Origin: DATJPR01 sp963843525
Lineage (GTDB): Bacteria > Bacteroidota > Ignavibacteria > UBA10030 > UBA6906
Length of the DNA: 64,000 nucleotides
Direction of reading: 5' to 3'
Assembly (NCBI GenBank): GCA_963843525.1
Contig: CAWJKM010000005.1
Location: 62,001 to 126,000 of the forward strand
The notes below the pieces were generated by a model, which searched no databases, had not been told where the DNA came from, and was given only the letters and a program-made list of their open reading frames with translations. The number at the start of each line of letters is the position of its first letter. The stretch's first letter is position 1. Position numbers and translations under genes: made by a program. Shown piece after piece: positions 37,103 through 45,044 of this stretch.

Positions 37103-40100
37103 ATGGCACGACGGATACACAGTATTCTTTCCCTTCTCTTCATAATTGTCCTGGCGATCCAGCCAACTCAGGCAAGGTCGGGGAAACCACAGAACTTGAA
37201 GAGTGCGCCGCCGGCACCGGCCAAGGTCAATGCCTCGTTTGTGAGGCTTCAAACCGCTCCGGCACTCCTTGCGAAATCAATCGCGCGTGCCCTGTTGTCA
37301 GGCGCCTCTGCGCAACGGTCGGCAACCCTCTCTCAGGTCTTCCAAGGGCGACAACTGGCCCTGGCTCCCCCAACCCTCTCGGGGTCGACAATCACCGCCC
37401 TTTCCTGGAATGAGGTGTCGGGGGTTCCGCGTGCCATCGCGATTGCATACCGATCCGCAGGACCGGGCACGACACTTCCCTCCGCCACCGAACCTCTTTT
37501 GAATGCGCGGAATTTCCTCGCGAGCAACACTTCCCTCCTGCGCATCAGTGATCCGGCCTCCGAGTTCGCCCTCACGAATGCCGTCAAGGACGAACAACAG
37601 ATGACCCATATGCGTTTCCGGCAGATGTATGCGGGAATCGAGGTCTGGGCCAGTGATGTGTACGTTCACGCGGGGCCGGATGGAAGGGTGGTTTTCTTTA
37701 ATGGAACGTATCACCCGACGCCGACGGCCCTTCGACTGGCAGCGGCGGTCGATTCCCTCCGCGCTCTTGCAGTGGTTTCCCAGGACCTTGCATCGCGGGG
37801 TGATATACGCTCTCTCCCGCCGATGCTCGAGCGCGTGCTCGGCGATTACGGCCCGACAGCTCGCAAAGTGATCTGGTATGATCGTTCCGAATTCCCCCAC
37901 CTTGTCTGGTTCGTGGAAGACCGGACGGGGCTTGCGCGCGACTGGTATTACTTTGTCGATGCGCAAACGGGCACGGTTCTCCACTACTATAATACTACCG
38001 AAACAGACGGCCCCTCCAGTGCATCGGCGAATGATCTGAACGGGGTTTCCAGGACCTTCGGAACGTATCTTGCCTCGTCCGACTATTATATGGTCGACGC
38101 GTCGCAACCCATGTATAACGGCACCACTTCACAGGTCCCCCAGAATCCAGTGGGCGCGATTGTCGCTCTCGATTTGCGGGGGAATGATCTCAATGCGCAA
38201 TCGACGGTGTATTTCGTCGATTCGCCCTCCAACACGTGGACCGATGCAACGTCGGTCTCCGCTCAGTACAACGCGGGGGTTGTCTATAATTTTTATCGGA
38301 CGGTTTTCGGCCGGAACTCCATCGACGATAATGGGATGACGATTTACTCCATCATTCACGTCACGCAGAACGGTCAGGCGATGGACAATGCCTTCTGGTC
38401 GGGCAGCGTCATGTGTTACGGTGATGGGAATACCTCGTTCAAGCCTCTTGCCGGCGGGTTCGACGTGGCCGCGCATGAAATGACGCACGGCGTGACGCAA
38501 CACACCGCCAACCTGGTGTATCAGGACCAATCCGGTGCGCTGAATGAATCGATGTCGGACGTCTTCGCCGCGGTGGTGGATTCAGCAAACTGGACCATCG
38601 GCGAGCAGGTCATCAAGGATTTCACATCGTTCCCTTCCGGTTCATTGAGGGACCTGAGCAATCCGCACAATGGGGGTTCTGAGGGCACCGCCGCCTGGCA
38701 GCCGGCAACGATGGCGGAATTCGTCTCGACCACGCAGGACAACGGCGGGGTGCATGTCAATAGCGGCATTCCCAACAATGCGTTCTACCGGGTTGCCACA
38801 GCGATCGGTCGATCTCCTGCGGCAGCGGTGTGGTACAGGGCTCTCACCCACTACCTTACGAGCTCCGCAAAATTCGTGGACGCGAGGATCGCAACGGAAG
38901 CGGCCGCAAAGGAGCTGTACGGCAACTCGAGCGCAGAGCTCACCGCCGTCCAGAACGCATGGGATGCCGTCGGAGTCCTCGAAGGTACATCCACCCAACC
39001 GCCTCCTTCCTCCCAGGTAGTGGGGACAAGTTGGGTCCTCGCGGTCAATACCGCATCCTCGGATCCGAACTCCATCTATATGATCAAGCCCGTGATCCAG
39101 TCAAGCAACGATTTCAGCCCTCTCAGCAGCACGCCGGTATTGACCCGGCCGGCCGTGTCGGATACGTCGGGCATTGTGCTTTTTGTCGACGGCGACCACC
39201 GCCTTCGCGGGCTCGATGCCAACCCTGCGAATCCCCAGGAGGGATATCTCGATACGAACAGCGTATGGTGGAGCGTGGCGATCGGACCCGGGACGACAAG
39301 TCTCGCTCTGACATCGCGATTCATCGACACGACGATTTATTACATCGATTACGTCAACAAAACCGCCAAGCAGTTCAAGATCCGGACGACGGCATACGAC
39401 GGCACGCCCGTGGCCACGGCGCTGTATTCCGACGCGCTCTCGTTCGACCCCACCGGACGGTATCTCCTGTTCGATGCGTACAACAAGACCACGACCGTTC
39501 AGGGAGACTCGATTAGTTTTTGGACGATCGACCTGCTTGACGTGACGACGGGAGAAATGCACAGCGTCTTTCCGCCGCAGGCCGAAGCAATCGATCTCGG
39601 CGATCCCATGTTTTCGAGGTCATCGGGGTCACGATTTGCCTTCGATTACTGGGATGAGAAGGCGCAGACAGATCATGTCATGGGGGCAGATTTCTTTACG
39701 GGCAATTCCGGCCCGATCGCCGGACCTCTGCCGGATGTAGGGTTCCCGACATATTCCGGCGACGGATTGGCAGTTGCGTTCCATACCCTCCAATCCGTCA
39801 ATGGCACGGATCACGACGCGATCCAGCAAATCGGGGTGGACTCCAGCGGAATTGCCCCCATTGGATCAGCAGTCGACTACGTCACCGATGCAACGTTTCC
39901 TTTCTGGTTTGTGATCGGCAATCGCGTGACCGCCGTGGAGCCTTCCACGTCGGAAGTCCCTGCAAGTTTTTCACTCTCTCAAAACTATCCGAACCCGTTC
40001 AATCCGACAACAGTGATCAGGGTACAGGGGACAGGGAACAGTTGGGTGAAGCTGGTCGTGTATGATGTGCTTGGGCAGGAGGTGAGGGTCTTGGCGAACG

Positions 40101-40225
40101 GGAGATATCCGGCAGGGCAATACTCGTTTACGTTTGATGCGACGGGGCTTGCCAGTGGCATGTATTTCTATCGTCTGACCGCCGGTTCGTACACGGCAGT
40201 TCGAAAAATGGCTCTCGTGCGGTAA
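37103..40225 (+). CDS. M4 (thermolysin-like) metalloprotease with sorting domain
   Basis: A secreted protease of 1040 residues. The signal peptide (SILSLLFIIVLAIQPTQA) is followed by an FTP propeptide region (HMRFRQMYAGIEVWASDVYVH), then the M4 catalytic domain with the zinc motif DVAAHEMTHGVTQHTANLVY, the downstream glutamate in GALNESMSDVFAAV, and GGVHVNSGIPNNAFYRVAT with YRALTHYLTSSAKF. A beta-propeller-like region (about residues 640-930) separates it from the C-terminal sorting domain NYPNPFNPTTVIRVQG...GMYFYRLTAG. The ATG at 37103 has GGAGGAG upstream. It is intact, unlike two other sorting-domain proteins in the window. Confidence 0.94.
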   Translation: MARRIHSILSLLFIIVLAIQPTQARSGKPQNLKSAPPAPAKVNASFVRLQTAPALLAKSIARALLSGASAQRSATLSQVFQGRQLALAPPTLSGSTITALSWNEVSGVPRAIAIAYRSAGPGTTLPSATEPLLNARNFLASNTSLLRISDPASEFALTNAVKDEQQMTHMRFRQMYAGIEVWASDVYVHAGPDGRVVFFNGTYHPTPTALRLAAAVDSLRALAVVSQDLASRGDIRSLPPMLERVLGDYGPTARKVIWYDRSEFPHLVWFVEDRTGLARDWYYFVDAQTGTVLHYYNTTETDGPSSASANDLNGVSRTFGTYLASSDYYMVDASQPMYNGTTSQVPQNPVGAIVALDLRGNDLNAQSTVYFVDSPSNTWTDATSVSAQYNAGVVYNFYRTVFGRNSIDDNGMTIYSIIHVTQNGQAMDNAFWSGSVMCYGDGNTSFKPLAGGFDVAAHEMTHGVTQHTANLVYQDQSGALNESMSDVFAAVVDSANWTIGEQVIKDFTSFPSGSLRDLSNPHNGGSEGTAAWQPATMAEFVSTTQDNGGVHVNSGIPNNAFYRVATAIGRSPAAAVWYRALTHYLTSSAKFVDARIATEAAAKELYGNSSAELTAVQNAWDAVGVLEGTSTQPPPSSQVVGTSWVLAVNTASSDPNSIYMIKPVIQSSNDFSPLSSTPVLTRPAVSDTSGIVLFVDGDHRLRGLDANPANPQEGYLDTNSVWWSVAIGPGTTSLALTSRFIDTTIYYIDYVNKTAKQFKIRTTAYDGTPVATALYSDALSFDPTGRYLLFDAYNKTTTVQGDSISFWTIDLLDVTTGEMHSVFPPQAEAIDLGDPMFSRSSGSRFAFDYWDEKAQTDHVMGADFFTGNSGPIAGPLPDVGFPTYSGDGLAVAFHTLQSVNGTDHDAIQQIGVDSSGIAPIGSAVDYVTDATFPFWFVIGNRVTAVEPSTSEVPASFSLSQNYPNPFNPTTVIRVQGTGNSWVKLVVYDVLGQEVRVLANGRYPAGQYSFTFDATGLASGMYFYRLTAGSYTAVRKMALVR

Positions 40226-40229
40226 AAGA

Positions 40230-40284
40230 ACCTGGTTCTAACCTGGCACTGACCAGGTCATGACCTGGTTTTGACCTGGTCGGC
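40230..40284 (+). repeat. Five-copy 11-bp tandem repeat (ACCTGGT units) with an 18-bp palindrome
   Basis: ACC(T/A)GG(T/C) begins at 40230, 40241, 40252, 40263 and 40274, exactly 11 bases apart, starting five bases after the M4 protease stop. The third unit is inverted at its centre, so 40252-40269 is a perfect 18-base palindrome ACCAGGTCATGACCTGGT. The phasing puts the units on one face of the helix. Confidence 0.75.
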
Positions 40285-40306
40285 GCCCAGCATGGAGAGT
40301 TCATAA

Positions 40307-40339
40307 AAATCCCCTCGCAAAGGACTCGCGAGGGGATTT
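40307..40339. terminator. Bidirectional terminator between the M4 protease and the RRM gene
   Basis: A perfect 12-base stem AAATCCCCTCGC/GCGAGGGGATTT with a nine-base loop. On the minus strand it ends in TTTTTAT and on the plus strand in TTTC. It separates two convergent genes. Confidence 0.88.
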
Positions 40340-40373
40340 CTATTCGTGACTGACACCAACCGATGACCTACCG

Positions 40374-40745
40374 TCAGGACCCGCGTTTTCCTCCCCGACG
40401 AATCGCACCCGCACCCCGCGGGCCTGGATCGCCACGGTACATGGTCTTGCCCGAGCCGGCGGTCAGCGCGCTCCCTTTGCCCACTGCATGCTGATGAAAC
40501 TCATCGCCGGGCTTGAGCAACTTCACCCGCAGCGGCCCCGCGCCAAGATCCTTTTCCCTCAATCCCTCAATCGCATTCCTTCCTTCATGCTTCACCGGCA
40601 TTTCGACGAACCCGTAACCCTGGGATTTTCCGCTCTTTTTGTCCACGACAACCACCGCTGACCTCACCTGTCCGTATTCTGCAAACATTGCATGAAGTTT
40701 CTCGTCTGCAATGTCTTCCGGCAAACCGCCAATATAGATATGCAT
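40374..40745 (-). CDS. RRM-type RNA-binding protein
   Basis: A 123-residue protein with one RNA recognition motif. RNP2 is IYIGGL at residues 3-8 and RNP1 is KSQGYGFVEM at about 40-49, with aromatic residues for stacking on single-stranded RNA. The tail is basic and glycine/arginine-rich (RGDPGPRGAGAIRRGGKRG), which usually adds non-specific RNA affinity. Small RRM proteins of this kind occur in cyanobacteria and the Bacteroidota group, often linked to cold or translation, but the target is unknown here. It is monocistronic and convergent with the M4 protease gene. Confidence 0.92.
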   Translation of the reverse strand: MHIYIGGLPEDIADEKLHAMFAEYGQVRSAVVVVDKKSGKSQGYGFVEMPVKHEGRNAIEGLREKDLGAGPLRVKLLKPGDEFHQHAVGKGSALTAGSGKTMYRGDPGPRGAGAIRRGGKRGS

Positions 40746-40884
40746 AGTTCCTCACTGCTCGTTAACCGTTTTTCCTTCCCCCCACCCGGTGCATAAGAGT
40801 AATGTAAATGTTGGACACAATCAAATCCCGGGGTCCGATGCGTCCTCTCGGAAAGCCTGATTTTCTTTTGTTCCGCACTCTTTC

Positions 40885-40890
40885 TATAAT
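40885..40890 (+). promoter_or_regulatory. TATAAT -10 element seven bases before the proB start
   Basis: An exact TATAAT lies seven bases before the ATG at 40898. No ribosome-binding site fits between them, so the transcript may start at or next to the ATG (leaderless). No good -35 hexamer is seen 17 bases upstream. Confidence 0.4.
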
Positions 40891-40897
40891 GCTTTTC

Positions 40898-42037
40898 ATG
40901 ACCTCCCTGGCTCATATCCTGAAAAACCGCCGTTCCGTTGTCGTCAAGGTCGGGACGAACCTCCTGGCAGAAAAGGCGGAAGGCATCAATCGTCGCCGGC
41001 TCGAAGAGATCGTTCAGGGCCTCTGCCGCTGGCGCTCCCAAGGCTACAATGTTGCCCTGGTAAGTTCCGGCGCTATCGGCGCAGGCGTTGCGGCATTGAA
41101 ACTGCATGCGCGGCCGAATACCATGCCGGGAAAGCAAGCGGCGGCCGCCGTGGGGCAACCCCTGCTCATGGAAGCGTATGAGCATGCCTTCCGGAGTCTG
41201 GCCGTCCCCATGGCACAGATCCTGCTGACCAAGGACGACTTCGTCAATCGGACGCGCTATGTGAACGCGCAAAATACTTTTTCCGCCCTCTTCGACCATG
41301 GGGTCGTCCCCGTCATCAACGAGAACGACAGCATCGCGGTGGAAGAGATCAAGGTGGGCGACAACGATAACCTGTCCGCGCTTGTCGCCGGTATGGTGGA
41401 GGCGACGCTCCTCATCATCCTGACCGATGCCGAGGGTTTTTATTCCGACGATCCTTCAAAGAATCACCGTGCGACGTTGATCCGGGTGGTGGAAAAGATC
41501 ACCCCTCAGATCGAACGGCTCGCGAAAACGAGTTCTTCCGCACTCAGTACGGGGGGAATGGTCACAAAAATACAAGCCGCTCGACTGTGCGTGGACGCAG
41601 GGATCGCCGTCATCATCGCCGGTGGAAAACACTCCGGCGTGCTTGAGGAAATACTCTCCGGAAACCCCCCGGGGACCCTCTTCCTTCCCTCTCCGAAGAA
41701 ACTCAGCCTCAGGCGACAATGGATTGGATATGTGGCAAGAACCAGGGGTTATCTTGTTGTGGATGACGGCGCGCGGAACGCGATCCTCACCCGGAAGAAG
41801 AGCCTTCTGCCGTCCGGGGTCCTCGAGGTCCATGGGAAATTCGGAAAAGGCGACACAGTCGCCATTCGCGATACCGGGGGTCGGGAAATCGCCCGCGGCC
41901 TCACGGAAATCGGGGCCGGGGATCTTGAGCGCATAAAGGGAAAACGAAGCAATGAGGTGGCAGCCATCCTCGGCCCCGGCGCTGCAGCAGAAATCATCCA
42001 TCGCAATAATCTTGCGGAGACTTCAGGAGAGGAGTGA
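40898..42037 (+). CDS. proB: Glutamate 5-kinase
   Basis: First enzyme of proline synthesis, phosphorylating glutamate. The 379 residues have the amino-acid-kinase domain (VVVKVGTNLL, LVSSGAIGAGV, VPVINENDSIAVEEIKVGDNDNLSALVA, LTDAEGFYSDDP, GTGGM-like LSTGGMVTKIQAA) and a C-terminal PUA domain (ALLPSGV-like SLLPSGVLEVHGKFGKGD). The ATG at 40898 starts in the usual place relative to the kinase motif. proA follows after one base, so the pair forms a proBA operon. Confidence 0.96.
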   Translation: MTSLAHILKNRRSVVVKVGTNLLAEKAEGINRRRLEEIVQGLCRWRSQGYNVALVSSGAIGAGVAALKLHARPNTMPGKQAAAAVGQPLLMEAYEHAFRSLAVPMAQILLTKDDFVNRTRYVNAQNTFSALFDHGVVPVINENDSIAVEEIKVGDNDNLSALVAGMVEATLLIILTDAEGFYSDDPSKNHRATLIRVVEKITPQIERLAKTSSSALSTGGMVTKIQAARLCVDAGIAVIIAGGKHSGVLEEILSGNPPGTLFLPSPKKLSLRRQWIGYVARTRGYLVVDDGARNAILTRKKSLLPSGVLEVHGKFGKGDTVAIRDTGGREIARGLTEIGAGDLERIKGKRSNEVAAILGPGAAAEIIHRNNLAETSGEE

Positions 42038-42038
42038 C

Positions 42039-43289
42039 ATGGAGCAAAAGATTGTCGCCCAGGCGCGCGGGGTCAAGGAAGCCAGCAGGACACTGGCCAC
42101 GTGTTCAACAGCTAAACGGAACAGCGTTTTGAAGGCCGTCGCCGCACGCCTGCAATCGGATATGCCGGCAATCCTCGAGGCAAACCGCGAAGATCTCGAG
42201 AGAGCAAAAAGCTCCGGCCTCTCTGCGGTGCTGATGGACCGGCTTCTGCTGACGCCAGACAGAATTGTCCAAATGCGGAAGGGTGTTCGCGACGTTCTCT
42301 CTTTGCCTGATCCACTGGGCCGGAAGTTCGGCCGGGTAAAACGGCCCAATGGGCTTATTGTCGAACGGATGACCGTTCCGCTCGGTGCCATCGGGATCAT
42401 CTACGAATCAAGACCGAACGTGACGATCGACGCGGCAATCCTTTGCTTGAAATCCGGCAACACCGTGCTCCTCCGCGGAGGTTCGGAGGCGATCTCCACG
42501 AACCGCGCCCTCACTGGAGTGCTGAAGAAATCTCTCCAGGAAACCGGGTTGCCGCCCGAGTGTGTCGAATTCGTTGATACCACAGACCGGGAGGCTGTCC
42601 TGGTGATGCTCAAGCAGGACGAGGCGCTGGACGTGATCATCCCGCGGGGAAGCCAGCAGTTGATTTCGTTTATCAGGGAACATTCCAGCGTCCCGGTGAT
42701 TGCCCACGGCGAGGGGAATTGCCATGTCTACGTGGACCGCAGCGCCGATCTTGATGAAGCCGCGGAGATTGTCTTCAATGCCAAAGTGCAGCGCCCCTCC
42801 GTCTGTAACGCAGCGGAGAAGCTCCTTGTTCATAGAGCTGTCGCAAAGAAGTTTCTTCCCCGCATCGCCCGGCGGTTGCTGGATGCGGGCGTGGAGATCC
42901 GGGGTGACGCCGCGACTCTTGCTCTCATCCCGGAAGCACATCAGGCGGATGAGGATGACTGGCACAGGGAATACCTCGATCTTGTCATCGCCGTGAAAAC
43001 GGTGGAGAGCCTGGACGAAGCGATCAGTCACATCAACCGTTACGGGTCCCATCACTCCGATGCCATCGTTACGGCTACCGTGTTACACGGCGAACGCTTC
43101 CTGCAGAATGTGGATTCGGCGGCAGTCTATGTCAACGCCTCCACCCGTTTCACGGATGGGTATGAGCTTGGTTTGGGGGCAGAGATTGGGATCAGTACCC
43201 AGAAGTTGCACGCACGCGGACCGATGGGCCTTGCGGAACTGACCACATCGAAGTTCGTGGTTCACGGGAAAGGTCAGGTACGGAAGTAA
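42039..43289 (+). CDS. proA: Gamma-glutamyl phosphate reductase
   Basis: Second enzyme of proline synthesis, reducing glutamyl 5-phosphate to the semialdehyde with NADPH. The 416 residues show family motifs: VPLGAIGIIYESRPNVTIDA, LRGGSEAISTN, IPRGSQQLISFI, the catalytic cysteine in QRPSVCNAAEKLLVH, and NASTRFTDGYELGLGAEIGIST at the end. It starts one base after the proB stop with GGAG in the proB end. A terminator follows. Confidence 0.97.
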   Translation: MEQKIVAQARGVKEASRTLATCSTAKRNSVLKAVAARLQSDMPAILEANREDLERAKSSGLSAVLMDRLLLTPDRIVQMRKGVRDVLSLPDPLGRKFGRVKRPNGLIVERMTVPLGAIGIIYESRPNVTIDAAILCLKSGNTVLLRGGSEAISTNRALTGVLKKSLQETGLPPECVEFVDTTDREAVLVMLKQDEALDVIIPRGSQQLISFIREHSSVPVIAHGEGNCHVYVDRSADLDEAAEIVFNAKVQRPSVCNAAEKLLVHRAVAKKFLPRIARRLLDAGVEIRGDAATLALIPEAHQADEDDWHREYLDLVIAVKTVESLDEAISHINRYGSHHSDAIVTATVLHGERFLQNVDSAAVYVNASTRFTDGYELGLGAEIGISTQKLHARGPMGLAELTTSKFVVHGKGQVRK

Positions 43290-43292
43290 TGT

Positions 43293-43322
43293 ACAAGCCC
43301 GGCGTGGGAAGGCCGGGCTTGT
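43293..43322 (+). terminator. Terminator of proBA
   Basis: A perfect 11-base GC-rich stem ACAAGCCCGGC/GCCGGGCTTGT with an eight-base loop begins three bases after the proA stop. The 3-prime T tract is poor, so it may need Rho or act in both directions with the convergent gene at 43381. Confidence 0.7.
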
Positions 43323-43380
43323 GTGAGCAGATACTGCTGCTTGATGGCTGGGGACGGGAGCGACGGTCGATCCCTCAGGT

Positions 43381-44061
43381 CTATCCATCGACCTGGGGAA
43401 GCGTTGGAGGTTGACCGGGAATATCCAGGAGCGGGACATCAGCGGGACCGTCCTTTTTGAACCGTTTGTAGATGACGTACTCTTCTCCAACACGAATCGG
43501 TCGTGTCACGTCGCCAATGGCAAGCTTTTTCAGCACGTCTCTGATGTGCTTTGGGAAGATAGCGATGTTGACTGCGCCGAGATACCCGCAGTGGTCACGC
43601 GAAGTTGCGTGCGATTCTGTCGCGAGCGTTTCGAACTTCACCCCGTCTGTCAACAACGCATAGAGAGAGTCCGCTTCCATTTGCCGCTTGACAACAAGCT
43701 CACCCAGATACTGGATGATCGGCTCCTGGACCTGCACAACGATGGCCTGGCGTAACCATGTGGCCGCTGGAGCACCATCCTTGCGCGCTGCAACAAACCG
43801 CCACTTCTTGATCGATTGAAGAGCGAGAGTATCCCAGTCACTCATGCCGCTTGATTTGATCATTCGCGCCTCTCCCACACTTCCATCTTCCATGACATGG
43901 AGAATAACGCTGATTCTCAATCCGTCAAGGGGAATCGTCGACGTGAAGGGAGGAAGAGGAGCCATGGTCACCAGCTCCGGCTGATCTCGGGAAAAATCGG
44001 GCGGCTGTGTCGTCACGCACCCGAACAGCGGAACCAGAAAGAGAAGAAGGAGACGTTTCAT
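43381..44061 (-). CDS. Lipoprotein fusing a TonB-C-like domain and a PpiC-type rotamase-like domain
   Basis: A 226-residue protein with a lipobox signal (LLLLFLVPLFGC). Residues of about 45-110 match a TonB C-terminal domain (LRISVILHVMEDGSVGEARM, LALQSIKKWRFVAAR). The second half resembles a parvulin/PpiC rotamase: a helix (DSLYALLTDGVKFETLATE), then CGYLGAVNIAIFPKHI, LKKLAIGDVTRPIRVGEEYVIYK. The combination on one lipoprotein is unusual. A role in envelope protein folding or TonB-like energy coupling is speculation. It is convergent with proA and upstream of nothing on its strand. Confidence 0.75.
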   Translation of the reverse strand: MKRLLLLFLVPLFGCVTTQPPDFSRDQPELVTMAPLPPFTSTIPLDGLRISVILHVMEDGSVGEARMIKSSGMSDWDTLALQSIKKWRFVAARKDGAPAATWLRQAIVVQVQEPIIQYLGELVVKRQMEADSLYALLTDGVKFETLATESHATSRDHCGYLGAVNIAIFPKHIRDVLKKLAIGDVTRPIRVGEEYVIYKRFKKDGPADVPLLDIPGQPPTLPQVDG

Positions 44062-44317
44062 ACGGTGCCTCCGTGTAATGGATAGGCCGGGATCGAGGAG
44101 TGCCCCCCACCAACCCTTGTGCCTACCGGCTGTATGAATCTACTGTTTTTTTCTGATTCAACAAATCATCGCACTGCCCTTCGGTGGGCAAAAGATGTCG
44201 TCCACTGCACAAGCTCCGCCGGGTGGTACCGGATGAAGGATGATCTTCCTCTCCTACCCACCAAATGCGTTTCAATGATGGCTTGCTTGAGTGGTTGACC
44301 GCCTACCTATGATTACC

Positions 44318-44333
44318 TACCGTTATGGCGGCA
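44318..44333. promoter_or_regulatory. HipB operator candidate O1
   Basis: TACCG-TTATGG-CGGCA, matching the TACCG-N6-CGGTA pattern with one mismatch. It is the most distal of three copies, about 185 bases before hipB. Confidence 0.5.
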
Positions 44334-44388
44334 AATATCGTTTGTCATCGACCGAATATAGCCAAATGCCATATGGAACGACATTATT

Positions 44389-44404
44389 TACCGCTATAAC
44401 AGTA
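44389..44404. promoter_or_regulatory. HipB operator candidate O2
   Basis: TACCG-CTATAA-CAGTA, one mismatch to TACCG-N6-CGGTA. With flanks it forms a longer dyad ATTTAC...GTAAAT (44386-44407), just upstream of the -35 element of the hip promoter. Confidence 0.65.
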
Positions 44405-44432
44405 AATATATGTTATCTTACACTTTGCGAGA

Positions 44433-44461
44433 TTGATTCATATAAAAATACGCACTATATT
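44433..44461 (+). promoter_or_regulatory. Promoter of the HipBST operon
   Basis: TTGATT (44433-44438) and TATATT (44456-44461) with a 17-base spacer. The last base of the -10 element is the first base of operator O3, so a protein bound at O3 would block polymerase. Predicted start is near 44468, 36 bases before hipB. Confidence 0.65.
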
Positions 44462-44476
44462 ACCGCTTTAACGGTA
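44461..44476. promoter_or_regulatory. HipB operator candidate O3
   Basis: TACCG-CTTTAA-CGGTA is a perfect inverted repeat, extended to ATTACCG...CGGTAAT (44459-44478). It overlaps the -10 end and the likely transcription start of hipB, a classic autorepression position. Confidence 0.7.
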
Positions 44477-44503
44477 ATTACGGTCATACAATAATGGATT
44501 GAT

Positions 44504-44746
44504 ATGAACAGTGAGATCGATATCGGAGGGATGGTTCGCTACCACAGAAAGCGGGCTGACCTCACAAGAATTCAATTGGCCGCTCTCGCCGGCGTTGGGA
44601 AAACTGTGGTGTTTGATATTGAAGCGAATAAGCAGTCGGTGAAATGCTCCACTCTCAGGAATGTCCTTCAGGCGCTGAACATCCGGATTCTGTTTGAGGG
44701 CCCACTCATGGAAGAATACAGGAAGCAACAAAATGCGAAGCGCTAG
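44504..44746 (+). CDS. hipB: HipB-like XRE-family antitoxin and repressor
   Basis: An 80-residue helix-turn-helix protein: MVRYHRKRADLTRIQLAALAGVGKTVVFDIEANKQSVKCSTL split over residues 10-52 is the lambda-Cro/XRE fold, followed by ALNIRILFEGPL, the short strand region through which HipB dimers pair. It should bind the TACCG operators upstream and repress its own operon. Its end overlaps hipS by 14 bases. No strong ribosome-binding site precedes the ATG. Confidence 0.88.
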   Translation: MNSEIDIGGMVRYHRKRADLTRIQLAALAGVGKTVVFDIEANKQSVKCSTLRNVLQALNIRILFEGPLMEEYRKQQNAKR

Positions 44747-45044
44747 CGTTCTGATGCACGGGATACCATCGGGTCTCCTCGAGGAGCATCAGCCCGGAGG
44801 ACCCTGGACCTACAGGTATCTCGAGAGCTACACGGGACCCCCCATCTCGCTCACTTTGCCGTTGCAGAGGGAGGAATATTCTTTCGCTGCCTTCCCCCCA
44901 TTCTTCGACGGACTTCTCCCCGAGGGTGTACAGCTGGAAGCGCTGCTCCGTCAGAACAAGATCGACCGCAAAGATTGCTTCTCGCAGTTGGTGGCTGTCG
45001 GAAAGGATCTGGTAGGGGCCGTGACGGTGGAGGAAATGCAATGA
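44733..45044 (+). CDS. hipS: HipS-like protein (HipA N-terminal subdomain as a separate gene)
   Basis: A 103-residue protein matching the couple_hipA / HipA N-terminal subdomain: SASVLMHGIPSGLLEEH, TYRYLESYTGPPISLTLPLQ and FPPFFDGLLPEGVQLEALLRQNKIDRKD, where the FPPFFxxLLPEG motif is diagnostic. In classical HipA this is part of the kinase polypeptide; here it ends with its own stop, followed at once by hipT through an ATGA overlap. In the known HipBST systems HipS acts as the antitoxin to HipT. Confidence 0.88.
   Translation: MRSASVLMHGIPSGLLEEHQPGGPWTYRYLESYTGPPISLTLPLQREEYSFAAFPPFFDGLLPEGVQLEALLRQNKIDRKDCFSQLVAVGKDLVGAVTVEEMQ

Larger units (their letters stand above)
44062..44503. other. 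Intergenic control region upstream of the HipBST locus
   Basis: The left part (44062-44310) carries the promoter region of the minus-strand lipoprotein gene, with no recognisable hexamers. The right part (44318-44478) is AT-rich and holds three TACCG-type operators and a promoter for hipB, listed separately. No gene is seen. Confidence 0.6.

Noticed and set aside
40207..40225. CRISPR-like reading of the nearby 11-bp repeats
   Set aside because: Units are too short and have no unique spacers; it is a simple tandem array.
44291..44494. Small open frame across the hip operator region
   Set aside because: It overlaps the promoter and all three operators and has no family likeness.
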